From: Prosthecobacter sp.
GTDB taxonomy: Bacteria > Verrucomicrobiota > Verrucomicrobiia > Verrucomicrobiales > Verrucomicrobiaceae
Assembly (NCBI RefSeq): GCF_034366625.1
Contig: NZ_JAXMIH010000006.1
Span: forward strand, 744,001-808,000
Direction of reading: 5' to 3'
DNA length: 64,000 bases
The position numbers and the translations under genes are program-made. Positions 8,221-17,486 of the stretch are shown here, piece after piece. The first letter of the stretch is position 1. Each line of letters opens with the position of its first letter. Under the pieces are notes generated by a model that did not search any database, had not been told where the DNA came from, and worked only from the letters and a program-made list of their open reading frames with translations.

Positions 8221-9024
8221 CTAGACGCTCCCGATCGGAAAGACGTAGTTGAGCAGGATGGAGAGGAAGAAATTGACGATGAGCAGCACGAGCGAGGAGA
8301 TGACCACCGCGCGCGTGGTTCCCAAACCGACACCGACGGCACCATTTTCCGCCGCCAGACCCTGATGGCAGGAGATCAGGGTGATGAGCATGCCGAAGAC
8401 GAAGCCTTTGATCATGCCGATGGAAAGATCTTCCATGTTTGTGTGGTCGAGCATGTGGGTGAGATACCACGAGGAAGGCATGTCATAGCCGAAGCTGGTG
8501 ACCATGTAGGATGCGATGAGGCCAAAGGAGATGCTTTCCGCCACGAGAAAGGGCATGGAAATCATCATGGCCAAGAAGCGCGGGAGCACGAGGTAATCGA
8601 CCGGGTGCACGCCCATGACGCGCAGCGCATCGACCTGCTCCGTCACCTTCATCGTGCCGATGTCCGCCGCCATCGCCGCGCCGACACGACCCGCGACCAT
8701 CAAACCGGCAAGCACGGGGCCGAGTTCACGGCACAAGGCCACGGAAACAACGGCACCCACGGTGGTTTCAAAGCCGAACTCTTTGAATTTGGCGTAGCTT
8801 TGGAAGGTGAAAACGGCTCCTGTGAACGCCCCAGTCACAATGACGACCGCCTGTGACCCGTAACCGATGGCGACGATTTGTTGTGCCACGAGTTTGAGCC
8901 GCCACACCCTTGAACGCACAGCGATCAGCAACTCGCCCATCAATGCAGTGAGTTGTCCGAGATAGACCAGAAAATGAAGAAAAGTGCGACCCGGAAGGGT
9001 CAGCAGGCCGGAGGGAAAATCCAT
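8221..9024 (-). CDS. mlaE: MlaE-like ABC permease
   Basis: 267 residues from ATG 9024; a GTG one codon earlier (9027) is equally possible. It has the five to six hydrophobic segments of the MlaE/TTG2B permease family and the conserved LGPVLAGLMVAGRVGAAMAA and EQVDALRVMGVHPVDYLVLPR blocks that contact the ATPase. It is the first gene of the mlaEFD unit. The transporter should move glycerophospholipids across the inner membrane to or from the MCE protein. A terminator of the upstream gene at 9081-9120 suggests that the operon has its own promoter in the short gap. Confidence 0.92.
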   Translation of the reverse strand: MDFPSGLLTLPGRTFLHFLVYLGQLTALMGELLIAVRSRVWRLKLVAQQIVAIGYGSQAVVIVTGAFTGAVFTFQSYAKFKEFGFETTVGAVVSVALCRELGPVLAGLMVAGRVGAAMAADIGTMKVTEQVDALRVMGVHPVDYLVLPRFLAMMISMPFLVAESISFGLIASYMVTSFGYDMPSSWYLTHMLDHTNMEDLSIGMIKGFVFGMLITLISCHQGLAAENGAVGVGLGTTRAVVISSLVLLIVNFFLSILLNYVFPIGSV

Positions 9025-9080
9025 CACGGTTCATCATGGCATGTTGTGGCATGAAGGCAAATCACGGAACCGTTGACTGG

Positions 9081-9120
9081 AAAATGAAAAGCCCCGTCCA
9101 GAATTCACTCCAGACAGGGC
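9081..9120 (-). terminator. Rho-independent terminator of the 9155-9910 gene
   Basis: On the minus strand an 8-bp stem GCCCTGTC/GACGGGGC (one T-G wobble) encloses a 14-base loop and is followed by TTTTCATTTT at 9090-9081. It sits 35 bp behind the stop of the lipoprotein gene and before mlaE, insulating the two units. Confidence 0.75.
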
Positions 9121-9154
9121 AATATTGATGGCCAGCAATCCAATGAGATTGACG

Positions 9155-9910
9155 CTACTGCGGCGGAACGCGGAAGAGCTTGCCAGTGTAGGGGCATTTG
9201 ACTTCCATGCCGACGGGCAGGCCGGTGACATCCACAAGCTGATGCTTCGCTGCAAACGGGCTGTTCACGAAACCAGGACGCCCTGCGATAGGCGAGCCAT
9301 AGGGCAGTTCGACAGCAGGGCTGGAGGCAGGAGCAACCGAGGGCGGAGTCGATGGAGTGGGTTTGTTCATCGCAGCGACATTGCTGTTCGGTGCGACTGG
9401 CGCGGTACGAGGCCGCTCAGGGGCGGTGGGAGTCCTGGGGGTGGAAGAAGCCAGGCTGGAGGAGGCGGTGACACTGCCCGGCACAAGGAAGGGGCGTTGT
9501 GTGTAAGGACAGACCACTTTAGAACCGGCTGACATGCCACGAACATCGACGAGGCGCGGAGGATTAGTGAACGGAGTGCGCACATAGCCAGGAAGATCGG
9601 GCACCGCTTGAGCGACAGGCATCGTGGAGGCATTAAGCATCGACGGAGGCGGAGTGGAAGGACGCTCTGGACCAACCAAGGCTGTCGTCGGTGTTTGCAA
9701 AGGCGTGGTGTTCTGAGCAAGCATCTTTGATCCTCCGGTGACTCCCAGAGGACGGCTGTCACCCGATAAATAAGTGATCAGTCCGCGGGTTTGAATTTCC
9801 TGCCATGCTTGACGTGGAGGAACGGCACAGGAAGCCAGCATCAGAGCCGCAACGCTGGCTGTTGTGAGACGAACCGAAGGATGGAATGCTTGGAACATAG
9901 GCTTGAACAT
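9155..9910 (-). CDS. Lipoprotein with duplicated CPYTxxxFxVP module
   Basis: 251 residues with a lipoprotein signal peptide and lipobox LASC (Cys28). Two copies of a ~38-residue module lie at residues 107-144 and 212-249. Each has PGYV/PGFV, then LVDVxGMxxG or LVDVxGLPxG, then VCPYT/KCPYT and FxVP. Pro/Ser/Thr-rich linkers join them, as in an extended envelope protein. The single Cys in each CPYT motif could form an inter-module disulfide or bind a ligand; that is inference. I cannot name the family. Divergently transcribed from rlmH across an AT-rich gap. Alternative start: Met5 (9898). Confidence 0.8.
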   Translation of the reverse strand: MFKPMFQAFHPSVRLTTASVAALMLASCAVPPRQAWQEIQTRGLITYLSGDSRPLGVTGGSKMLAQNTTPLQTPTTALVGPERPSTPPPSMLNASTMPVAQAVPDLPGYVRTPFTNPPRLVDVRGMSAGSKVVCPYTQRPFLVPGSVTASSSLASSTPRTPTAPERPRTAPVAPNSNVAAMNKPTPSTPPSVAPASSPAVELPYGSPIAGRPGFVNSPFAAKHQLVDVTGLPVGMEVKCPYTGKLFRVPPQ

Positions 9911-10067
9911 GCGGTTAATTTTTGAATTAGCATTCTCATTTTAACGATCTTTTTAAATTATGCAACAACAACGATGGTGATGCCAGGTGAGAATATTCAA
10001 CTAATCCATAAAATTCATAACATTAGACTAGCCTTGTTTGTTTGTTTGAGATGCGCTCTTACTCGTC
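9911..10067. promoter_or_regulatory. AT-rich divergent promoter region
   Basis: This 157-bp gap separates the divergent lipoprotein gene and rlmH and is much richer in A/T than its surroundings, with tracts such as ttttaacgatctttttaaat. It must hold both promoters, but I cannot place convincing -35/-10 pairs. Confidence 0.4.
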
Positions 10068-10508
10068 ATGCAATGGCGCATCATCACTGTTGGAAAACCC
10101 GGTCATTTGTGGGTTAGGGAAGCTGTGGGCATGTATTGGAAGAGGCTGCAGCACTATGCTCGGTTTGAGCATGTGGTGATCAAGGAGGCGCCGCAAGACC
10201 GGGTTGAGCAGCAGATACAAGCTTACTGTGATGGGGATCTCTGCATCATTCTCGATGAGCGTGGCAGGCAATTACGTAGCGTTGAAATGGCAAAGTGGAT
10301 CGAGAACGAAGAAATCTCCGGTCGCAAACGCATCTGTCTGGTCATTGGGGGGGCGGAAGGTCACTCGCAACACTTCCGCACCAGTGCGCAAGTGTGCTGG
10401 TCACTGTCCACATTGACCATGCAGCATGACATTGCTTTCATTGTGCTGGTTGAGCAGATTTATCGTGCTTACAGCATCATGCGCGGGGAGCCTTACCATC
10501 GGGAGTGA
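10068..10508 (+). CDS. rlmH: 23S rRNA (pseudouridine1915-N3)-methyltransferase RlmH
   Basis: 146 residues, slightly shorter than the usual 155-160. It carries the SPOUT-family signatures: LDERGRQLRS, ICLVIGGAEGH (SAM-binding knot), LSTLTMQHDIAFIVLVEQIYRA and the C-terminal YHRE. RlmH is a dimeric SPOUT enzyme that methylates pseudouridine 1915 in helix 69 of 23S rRNA. The usual PHQLAR segment is altered here to QHDIAF, a small deviation. Start ATG 10068 gives the canonical N-terminus (MQWRIITVGK). Monocistronic by context. Confidence 0.93.
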   Translation: MQWRIITVGKPGHLWVREAVGMYWKRLQHYARFEHVVIKEAPQDRVEQQIQAYCDGDLCIILDERGRQLRSVEMAKWIENEEISGRKRICLVIGGAEGHSQHFRTSAQVCWSLSTLTMQHDIAFIVLVEQIYRAYSIMRGEPYHRE

Positions 10509-10644
10509 TTTCAGAAAGCTTCTGAGTTGATGAAGCTTGCCTCTCGGTGCATTTATTGCTGAACTGAGTCGCAATTCTTTGTATTTTCGCCTTGTCGAGA
10601 ACTTGAGAGGAGCTTATTTTTAAATTTTCCGAACTAATCTCCCC

Positions 10645-13581
10645 ATGTCTTCTTCAGTATTAAGAAACGTCATTCAGCCCAAGGCGCAGACTTCGCCTTT
10701 GGAGAAAATGCGTGAAGAGGCCAAGGAGCAACGCACAGGACCCTCGGTCTCCGCGTTTGGGTTCTCCAACGCTCAGGAGTCACACAAACACGAATCTGAG
10801 GACATGGAGCTCGTGCTCGGCGTTTTGGTGGAGAACGCCCCGGTTGCCATGGCCATGTTTGACCGTGCAATGCGGTACATGCTTGCCAACCGCCAGTGGA
10901 TCAACGAATTCGGCCTGCAGCAAGTGCAGCCCCTCGTTGGCAGGAGTCAGTATGAAATTTTTCCGGGCCTGCATCCTGGCTGGAGACAGGTTTATGAGCG
11001 TGCATTGCAAGGGCACATCGTGCGTAGCGAGCACGATTCTCTCAGCGGGCCGGATGGCCGTCATCTTGTCTATCGCTGGGAGGTTCGTCCTTGGCGCAGG
11101 AAGCGTGATGCCTCTGTTGGTGGCTTGATGGTCACGTGTGAGAAATTCAGCTCTCCACAGGCTGCTTCTGCAGATGAATCAAAAGCCGGCTCTTTCCCTG
11201 AAAACAAAGAATCCACCCAGCCTGCAAAGAAAACGCCGGAACCCTTGGATTGTGCCCTGCCAATGCTGGTGCTGGACGCTCAGGGCACGATTCTGCATGC
11301 CAACGTTGCTGCTGCGCATCTTACCTTGGACAAGGGTATTCAGGAAGGCACCACCTGCTTCTGGGAAGTCTTTGGCGAAGGGCGTGACTTCAGCGCGCTG
11401 CGCCAGCAAACGCTCGAATCACTCGCCAGTGTGGCGGCGGCGAAAGAAAATGTCCCGGGCTGTGTCATCACGCAGTCCGGTTCCTCCCCAGATCATCAAA
11501 AGCCTTCGCGCTGGCTGGTTTCAGCGCTGGCACGCAAAGGCTCGGACGAATCTCCGTGCCAGTTCATGCTGATGGCACTTCCGCCGCAGGCGACGTCAGA
11601 AACGGTGACGCGCGTCACGTTCCAAATGCCCGTGCAGCCACCTACTGCCGCTCCCGCAATGGCATCTGAGGATGCCGCCGCCATACAGCGCATGGAAAAC
11701 GAGCTTTTGCGTTCCCGGCAGGAACTGCGCACTCTCGCTGAGGCACAGCACACTTTTGGCAATCGCGAGGCGCGCCTGCGCAGCTACCTCGAGGGCGTTC
11801 CTTGTGGCGTTTTCGTGCTTGATGAGCGTGGCTCTCCGGTGTTTCAAAACGAACGTTTGGCCAGGCTGTTGGGGCGGCCGCTCGAGAAAGATCAAACCGT
11901 TGAAAACTGGCTGGCGCACGCCTGCCCCACGGAGGAACATCGCGAGCAGGTCACGCTCGCTTGGCGTGAAAGTGTCTGGAGGCGCCAGCTCACGCGCACC
12001 GTTTCACTGGCCACCGCGGACGGTCTCCTTAAAGAACTCGAGTTTCACCCCATCGCACTCCCCGGCGGCGGCATGCTCGTCAGCATCCAGGACACCACCG
12101 AACACACGCGCCATGAGGAGCAGCTCCGCAGCATGGAGGCCAAGCTCCGCACGCTGTTGCAGGGCAGCCCCATTGCAATCGTTCTCACTGACAAGGCCGG
12201 CGTCATCTTTGAAGTCAATCAGCATGCCGAATCGCTGCTCGGACAGGCCAAGTCCGAACTGCGCCGCTATCCGCTCGACGCCTGGCTTGATCCCGACAGC
12301 GCCACCGCACGGCGCGATGCCCTGCGTGCCTTGCAAAACAGCGGCAGGCAAGCCGAGGCGCTCGGTGTTCGCATCAAACGTGTCGATGGCACTTTCTCGC
12401 GTGCCATCCTGCACCTTGCCACTGTTCCAGATGCTCAGGGCGAGACACACTGCACGATTCATTACCTGCAGCAGGTCACAGAACCGGATGCTGCTGTCAG
12501 CACCCCCGTTTCAGCGGGTGCTCAAACGTCACCGACCCCTGCTGAACAAACACACGCCATCCTGCTCATTACGGATGCCAACGGCCGTGTCCGCACTTGG
12601 ACCGGGCAGGCGCAGGAACTCTTCAATCTCGATGCCGCTCTCGCCATCAGCCGCCCATTGCATCAGTTCTTCCGCCCCTCTGATGCCACCGGTTTCTTTG
12701 CCGATCTTGCCCGGCAGGCCGCTGATCCGCAGAACATCGTCGAGCGTCCATTCTTCGACGCCAATGCCAAACGTGGCGAAGTGAAAATCAGCGCGCGTCT
12801 GCTTGATGACGGCGGCTTTGAGCTCACCTCTCACAGCACGTCGGAGATCAAAGCACACGTTGCTGTCACGCAGCCGTCACATGCGTTGAAAGCCGCCGTG
12901 CCGCTCGCCTTCCAGGTTGTTTCGCCATCCAGCCAGCGTTGGCCGGTGGTCGATCTCGAGCGTGAAAAACTCCTGCTCACCGAGACGCATCACCGCATCA
13001 AAAACCATCTCCAGATCATCTCCAGCCTGCTGAACATGCAGATCAATGGCGTGAGCGATCAGGATGCACGTGACGCCCTGCGCTCCAGCCAGAGCCGCGT
13101 GCGCGCCATTGCCGCCCTGCATCAGCATCTGTATCAAGTGGCGCTTGGAAAGGGTGACACCTTCAGCGACTTCACCCGTGATCTCGTCGCGCACCTGCGT
13201 GAGTGTTACGAACTGACGGCGGACCAGATCAGCGTGCGGTTGGAGATTCAGGAAGGCCCCATTCAGCAGGAATGGCTCATGCCGCTCGCCCTCACGCTCA
13301 ATGAGGCGCTCTCCAACTGCTTCGAACACGCCTATCCACATGGTCGTCAGGGGCAGATCACCGCCACACTGAATTACGCTCAGGCCAGCGGTGAACTAAT
13401 CATCAGTGATGATGGCATCGGCCTCCCGTCCGACTTTCATCCCGGTGAAGGCAACGGCCTCGGTCTCAAAATCCTCGCAGTTTTCGCGGATCAGATGCGC
13501 GGCCAGCTCTTCGTGCAGGGCAATCCTGATCAGGGCACCGAGATCAAGCTGCGCTTCCCCCTCGCTTCGACTGAAGGATAA
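10645..13581 (+). CDS. Multi-PAS sensor histidine kinase (HisKA_2 type)
   Basis: 978 residues with no membrane segment, so probably cytosolic. PAS-like domains lie at about 55-170, 215-330 (diverged), 385-490, 505-615 and 640-740, with a coiled linker near 350-380. The dimerisation/phosphoacceptor region at about 770-850 is HisKA_2-like, with His782-His783 in THHRIKNHLQ. The ATPase domain has the N box (NEALSNCFEHA), DDGIGLP and GNGLGLKI. HisKA_2 kinases commonly respond to light, redox or small ligands through PAS domains and phosphorylate single-domain or unusual regulators. No response regulator gene adjoins it. The residues needed for catalysis appear intact. The upstream 136-bp gap may hold its promoter. 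Confidence 0.9.
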   Translation: MSSSVLRNVIQPKAQTSPLEKMREEAKEQRTGPSVSAFGFSNAQESHKHESEDMELVLGVLVENAPVAMAMFDRAMRYMLANRQWINEFGLQQVQPLVGRSQYEIFPGLHPGWRQVYERALQGHIVRSEHDSLSGPDGRHLVYRWEVRPWRRKRDASVGGLMVTCEKFSSPQAASADESKAGSFPENKESTQPAKKTPEPLDCALPMLVLDAQGTILHANVAAAHLTLDKGIQEGTTCFWEVFGEGRDFSALRQQTLESLASVAAAKENVPGCVITQSGSSPDHQKPSRWLVSALARKGSDESPCQFMLMALPPQATSETVTRVTFQMPVQPPTAAPAMASEDAAAIQRMENELLRSRQELRTLAEAQHTFGNREARLRSYLEGVPCGVFVLDERGSPVFQNERLARLLGRPLEKDQTVENWLAHACPTEEHREQVTLAWRESVWRRQLTRTVSLATADGLLKELEFHPIALPGGGMLVSIQDTTEHTRHEEQLRSMEAKLRTLLQGSPIAIVLTDKAGVIFEVNQHAESLLGQAKSELRRYPLDAWLDPDSATARRDALRALQNSGRQAEALGVRIKRVDGTFSRAILHLATVPDAQGETHCTIHYLQQVTEPDAAVSTPVSAGAQTSPTPAEQTHAILLITDANGRVRTWTGQAQELFNLDAALAISRPLHQFFRPSDATGFFADLARQAADPQNIVERPFFDANAKRGEVKISARLLDDGGFELTSHSTSEIKAHVAVTQPSHALKAAVPLAFQVVSPSSQRWPVVDLEREKLLLTETHHRIKNHLQIISSLLNMQINGVSDQDARDALRSSQSRVRAIAALHQHLYQVALGKGDTFSDFTRDLVAHLRECYELTADQISVRLEIQEGPIQQEWLMPLALTLNEALSNCFEHAYPHGRQGQITATLNYAQASGELIISDDGIGLPSDFHPGEGNGLGLKILAVFADQMRGQLFVQGNPDQGTEIKLRFPLASTEG

Positions 13582-13637
13582 ACCTTCTGCGTAGTACATT
13601 CCTTTTGCGAAGTGCCGTGCCACCGTGACAATGCCGG

Positions 13638-15740
13638 GTGCGAATCCTGTCCACGGCCTCTTTGCGCCTCCTTGCGTTCCTGACGCTGGGCATCAGCGGC
13701 ATCATCGCACAGCCCGTCACCATGCGTACCGACAGTGTGGCGAAGCTGCTCAATGAATGGTTCGTCAATGGCACTGCCGCAGGCCTCAAAGCAATCTCGT
13801 ATGAAAATCGCGACGGCCAGCATTCGCCGTTAAACACCGCGCAGTATCCTCTCCTCCAGGTGTTCAAAGGCGCGGAGAATGACAAAGGCGCCGCCACACA
13901 ACTTCGTCTCCAGCCCACGCTCGGCAATTGCTCCATGGCTTCCGGCGCCACGCAGCTCGGCTGCCTGCCGCGTCTCTACATGATGGACCCTGGCGGCAAT
14001 CGCTTCCTCGCGCAGCAGTACCTCTCCAACAACCTCTTCATCTATCCCGAGCACCAAGATTACGACATCGGCGCCAACGGCATCGGCGCCAACGGCATCG
14101 GCGGCGGTTATGGCGATCTGCTACCATTGAACACTCCCAGCCTCCTCATCTCACAGGGTTCCTCCGGCACCGACCAGCCCTTCCTCCAGGCCCTGCTTTC
14201 CACCGCCGCTGCTTTTCGTCCAGAAACACAGAAACTGCTCATCGAGAAACGACTTCTCATGCCCACGCTCCAGTCCATTTTCCGTCGCTCGAACAAAATG
14301 ATCCAGGTGCCGGAAGACTACTTCACCGGCAAGGCACATCCGCCCGTCTTCGACGGCACCCAGATCGACGAGGAAAAAATGGTGCGCATCGCGCATGACA
14401 TGACGCCGGAGAAAATTCCGCCGCTCGTGCTGCTTCAGGTCATCGAGGAAAGCAAAATCGAAGCCGGCAAAAACTTCTTCGAGCTGCCCGGTCCCTATCC
14501 TTGGCAGCTCTCCGACACGCCCGTCTCCATCGCCCGCATCCTGCGTGGCAATGAAGCTGAGCACGGCATGCTCATCGGCTTCGAAAAGACCCTCAACCTC
14601 ACCAAGTCTCCGCTGCAAATGCGTGCCACCGTGCTCCAAGGAGATCCGCGCTTCGTCCGCATCGAGTCCGCTCCAGGCGGCAATGTCATGCGTCTCCGCG
14701 TCCGCTGGCAGCCGCCCGTTTTCACCGCCTCCGGCATCCGCAGCCATCGCATCGACATCGGCATCTTCGCCGACAACGGCGCCAGCATCAGCGCACCCTC
14801 GATCGTGAGCTTCTACATGCTGCCCAACGAGATGCACTTCTACGACGAGCAGGGTCACGTCTCGGAAATCCACTATCAAACTCACAATCCAGACTTCGGC
14901 CTGCCCGTCGCCGATACCGATCCGCGCTGGGTGAAAGTACTGCTCGCCTTCAGTTTGAAGGACACCAACCTGCGTGGTCGTCTGCTTGATCAAATCCTCA
15001 CCCCCGCCGAACGCGACGGCCTGCAGAAACACTACCTCGCTCTCAAACCGCAGATGGACGCGCTCACCGCTGCCGAACGCGACGACAAACGCAAGGAGGA
15101 AGCCGCAAAGCTCCGCACGAAGCTCGGCGAATCCATCCGCTTCGCTCTCAAAACACGCATCACGGAAAAAGCCGAACTCACCACACGCACCACCATCGAA
15201 AAAGTCCTTCACGCCATCGCCAGCTTTCACCCCTTCTACCTCGGCTCACAGCGCGAGCTGGATGCCCTCGCCTCCACCTCGTCCAAATCATCCGCCATCG
15301 CCGATGTCCGTGCCGAGCTCCATCGCCTCATCATGCAGGGCGTCCTCGTCGAACATGCCTCCGGCCAGATCGACACCATGTCACCGCCCGACAAACTCTC
15401 CCTCGGCGAACGCTACATGCTCCGCGGCCTCAATCTCACACTGCTGAGCCAGGTTCTCTTCCCCGACGTGCTCGAACGCTCCACCGCTCCCGCCTACGTC
15501 AGTCCGCGCCTCACCACCCCCAAGCCTTGGCGTGACGTCTATCGCTACGACCCAGACTCAGGGGCACTGCAAGGTTGGATTCGTTATTCCGGCGCCCGCA
15601 TCGCCAATTTCGACGCCACAGGCCGCTTCCAGCCCGACGGCCCCAAAGGTAAAGCCGTCCCCGTCATCTACGCCAAAGACGCAAACGGCTCCCTCACCTG
15701 GCAGCCCCAGGCCGAGCCCACCCCCGTCGCTCCAAAGTAA
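13638..15740 (+). CDS. Exported hypothetical protein, ~700 residues
   Basis: 700 residues starting at GTG 13638, with a signal peptide (LRLLAFLTLGISGIIAQP). It has no catalytic motif I recognise. Notable points are two tandem GANGIGANGIG-type repeats near residue 140, a charged helical stretch at about 455-500 and a conserved-looking C-terminal domain with GERYMLRGLNLTLLSQVLFPDVL. It follows the histidine kinase by 56 bp on the same strand and could be co-transcribed. I suspect a lineage-restricted envelope protein; the function is unknown. Confidence 0.75.
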   Translation: MRILSTASLRLLAFLTLGISGIIAQPVTMRTDSVAKLLNEWFVNGTAAGLKAISYENRDGQHSPLNTAQYPLLQVFKGAENDKGAATQLRLQPTLGNCSMASGATQLGCLPRLYMMDPGGNRFLAQQYLSNNLFIYPEHQDYDIGANGIGANGIGGGYGDLLPLNTPSLLISQGSSGTDQPFLQALLSTAAAFRPETQKLLIEKRLLMPTLQSIFRRSNKMIQVPEDYFTGKAHPPVFDGTQIDEEKMVRIAHDMTPEKIPPLVLLQVIEESKIEAGKNFFELPGPYPWQLSDTPVSIARILRGNEAEHGMLIGFEKTLNLTKSPLQMRATVLQGDPRFVRIESAPGGNVMRLRVRWQPPVFTASGIRSHRIDIGIFADNGASISAPSIVSFYMLPNEMHFYDEQGHVSEIHYQTHNPDFGLPVADTDPRWVKVLLAFSLKDTNLRGRLLDQILTPAERDGLQKHYLALKPQMDALTAAERDDKRKEEAAKLRTKLGESIRFALKTRITEKAELTTRTTIEKVLHAIASFHPFYLGSQRELDALASTSSKSSAIADVRAELHRLIMQGVLVEHASGQIDTMSPPDKLSLGERYMLRGLNLTLLSQVLFPDVLERSTAPAYVSPRLTTPKPWRDVYRYDPDSGALQGWIRYSGARIANFDATGRFQPDGPKGKAVPVIYAKDANGSLTWQPQAEPTPVAPK

Positions 15741-15796
15741 CGCGGTGTGATGGCCAAACACCGTCTGGATTGCAGCGAAGCAAGCTGACAAATGGA

Positions 15797-15835
15797 ATGC
15801 ACCAAAGACGCGGTAGTGACGCGCCTTCGGTGCAT
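15797..15835 (-). terminator. Long hairpin between convergent genes
   Basis: A 16-base arm (15797-15812) faces a complementary arm (15820-15835) across a 7-base loop. In minus-strand RNA all 16 positions pair, two of them as G-U, whereas plus-strand RNA has two A-C mismatches. It therefore best serves the minus-strand PLP-enzyme gene ending at 15864. No strong U tract follows, so it may be a 3'-end stabiliser or a weak terminator. Confidence 0.5.
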
Positions 15836-15863
15836 CATCTGGATGGTAGAGGCGGCGTAGATC

Positions 15864-16871
15864 TCACGGCAGAGAGCCCGGTCTGGGATCCACCGCGCTA
15901 CAGGTGTTCCAGAACAGCACACGTCGCCCAGCCAGGGCTCCGCTGGCGAGCAAACCGAGCGTTTTCCCCGTGTAGGTCGTCTCGATGCGGAAGTATCCGG
16001 AGGCCGCGACGTCGTCGGCCGCTTGTTTTCCTAGAGCATTGTTGAGCCCATATCCCGGGCCAGCATGTGCGTCCACCCACAGCGATTCACCCCAGTTCAC
16101 GGGGCCGTCGAAACCATGCTGGCGCAACAGCTCCAGGGTCCGCTCCGCCAGACGCCGCATCTTGCGCGGCCCGGTGACGATCTTTGGTATCATCCGGACC
16201 GCGACGACTCGCACCTTCAGGCCTGCAATGGCAAAGCCCAGCAGCAGTCCCGCCGCCGTCGCGCAGGTGCCGGTCGCCACCACCACATCGTCGGGCATGG
16301 GCAGCTCTCCCGCTTCGACAGAGCGCGCCACCTCCAGCGCTCCCTCCACGAGACTGAGAATGCCGAGCGGATGTTTGGAACCGGAAGGGATCCAGTAAGG
16401 CCGCTTGTCCCCCAGCGAGCGGAGCCGAGCGCGGAGTAATGCCAGTGGCACCGCCGCGAAACTGCCGCAGCGCAGCACGTCCATCCCGTAGCTCAGAATC
16501 AGGCGGTCGTTGAGTTCGATCTCGGGCGTCATGGGCCGGGGTGCCAGCACCGTGCGCGTCTTGAAGCCGTGCAGCCGCCCAAAAATCGCCAAGGTCAGGG
16601 ATTGGTGGCTGCCATAGGGCCCCATGGTCGCGAGTCCGCTCGCGCCTCTCATGCGCGCATGGCCGAGGAAATACTCCAGGGTGCGCACCTTGCTGCCGCC
16701 ATAGAGCGGATGGGCCAGGTCGTCGCGCTTGACGCGCAGTTCCGTGAGCCCCCACTTCTCTGCCAGCGTAGGCGCGCTGGTGATCGGCGTCGGCCGGACG
16801 ACGAGATCCATGGGCGGTGCCAGCTTGTCGAGGTCGGGAGCCACTGTGCTCAAATGACGTGGTGGGATCAT
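15864..16871 (-). CDS. PLP-dependent D-cysteine desulfhydrase/ACC deaminase family enzyme
   Basis: 335 residues from ATG 16871; a TTG ten codons upstream (16901) also fits. Fold-type II PLP enzyme: RDDLAHPLYGGSKVRTLE contains the lysine expected to bind PLP, and VATGTCATAAGLLLG is the phosphate-binding loop region. Families with this pattern deaminate D-cysteine, 1-aminocyclopropane-1-carboxylate or related amino acids. YGSHQS after GPYG replaces the usual N-H motif near the cofactor, so the substrate is uncertain. It stands alone, convergent with the 700-residue exported gene. Confidence 0.8.
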   Translation of the reverse strand: MIPPRHLSTVAPDLDKLAPPMDLVVRPTPITSAPTLAEKWGLTELRVKRDDLAHPLYGGSKVRTLEYFLGHARMRGASGLATMGPYGSHQSLTLAIFGRLHGFKTRTVLAPRPMTPEIELNDRLILSYGMDVLRCGSFAAVPLALLRARLRSLGDKRPYWIPSGSKHPLGILSLVEGALEVARSVEAGELPMPDDVVVATGTCATAAGLLLGFAIAGLKVRVVAVRMIPKIVTGPRKMRRLAERTLELLRQHGFDGPVNWGESLWVDAHAGPGYGLNNALGKQAADDVAASGYFRIETTYTGKTLGLLASGALAGRRVLFWNTCSAVDPRPGSLP

Positions 16872-16984
16872 GCGGGCCGATGGTGGGTGATGGGCGTGCA
16901 AAAGACAAGGGTCATCGGTGCTAACATGGGTCGTGCGGAATTCAGCGGCATTCGTCGTTGTGGGGCCTTTGTGAAAGGCGCAAG

Positions 16985-17383
16985 ATGGACTTGTCCATGA
17001 AAGTCACGTTCATGCTCTACGATGACCAGAAACACCTCCTGGTGGAGACTTTCGGGACGCCCATCGCGTTGCTTTGCGAATTCGTGGAGGAACTTGAAGG
17101 GGCAGAGCCCGAGTGGCTGGACATGATCCGGCGCCCCGCTTGCGTGATCGAATACAGCTTCGACGGCGAACCTTCCATGTACTCACGCGCTGATGCTCTC
17201 ACCTGCGTGGGACGCTTGCGTAGTCTTGCCGTCCAGCATGGGAAGCTATGGACGAGCGATTCGCGTTGGCCTCAGTATTGGTGGGATGCCGAAGAACTCG
17301 TGGACTGGCTCGACTCGACGATTGAAACACTCGAAAGCCAGCCGCCCGAGTCACGCATCTACGCGCTGGAGCAGCATGGGTGA
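16985..17383 (+). CDS. Hypothetical protein
   Basis: 132 residues from ATG 16985, which has AAAGG eight bases upstream; a TTG nine codons earlier (16958) and an ATG at 16997 are alternatives. Acidic and Trp-rich, soluble, with a WWDAEELVDWLDSTIETLES helix near the C-terminus. No family recognised. It lies between divergent and convergent neighbours and is probably monocistronic. Confidence 0.6.
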   Translation: MDLSMKVTFMLYDDQKHLLVETFGTPIALLCEFVEELEGAEPEWLDMIRRPACVIEYSFDGEPSMYSRADALTCVGRLRSLAVQHGKLWTSDSRWPQYWWDAEELVDWLDSTIETLESQPPESRIYALEQHG

Positions 17384-17486
17384 AGGCTTGATCGGAGTTT
17401 CAGAAGCTGCATAACTTCCGGGAGTTTCTGGCCTAGGCTCTCCTGTCATGGAAGGCGCACGCTCCATCGTTGCCCGGAAAAAGTTC

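Noticed and set aside
8219..8470. 84-codon upstream extension of mlaF
   Set aside because: Lies inside mlaE out of frame with His/Arg-rich, non-homologous sequence; ATG 8218 fits the operon spacing.
14151..15230. 359-codon minus-strand ORF
   Set aside because: Antisense shadow of the 700-residue exported protein, which has a signal peptide and proper composition.
17390..17412. Resemblance of tcggagtttcagaag near 17393 to the end of the SGNH gene near 19621
   Set aside because: Only about 15-18 bases match and no wider similarity is visible; probably chance or a minor gene remnant.
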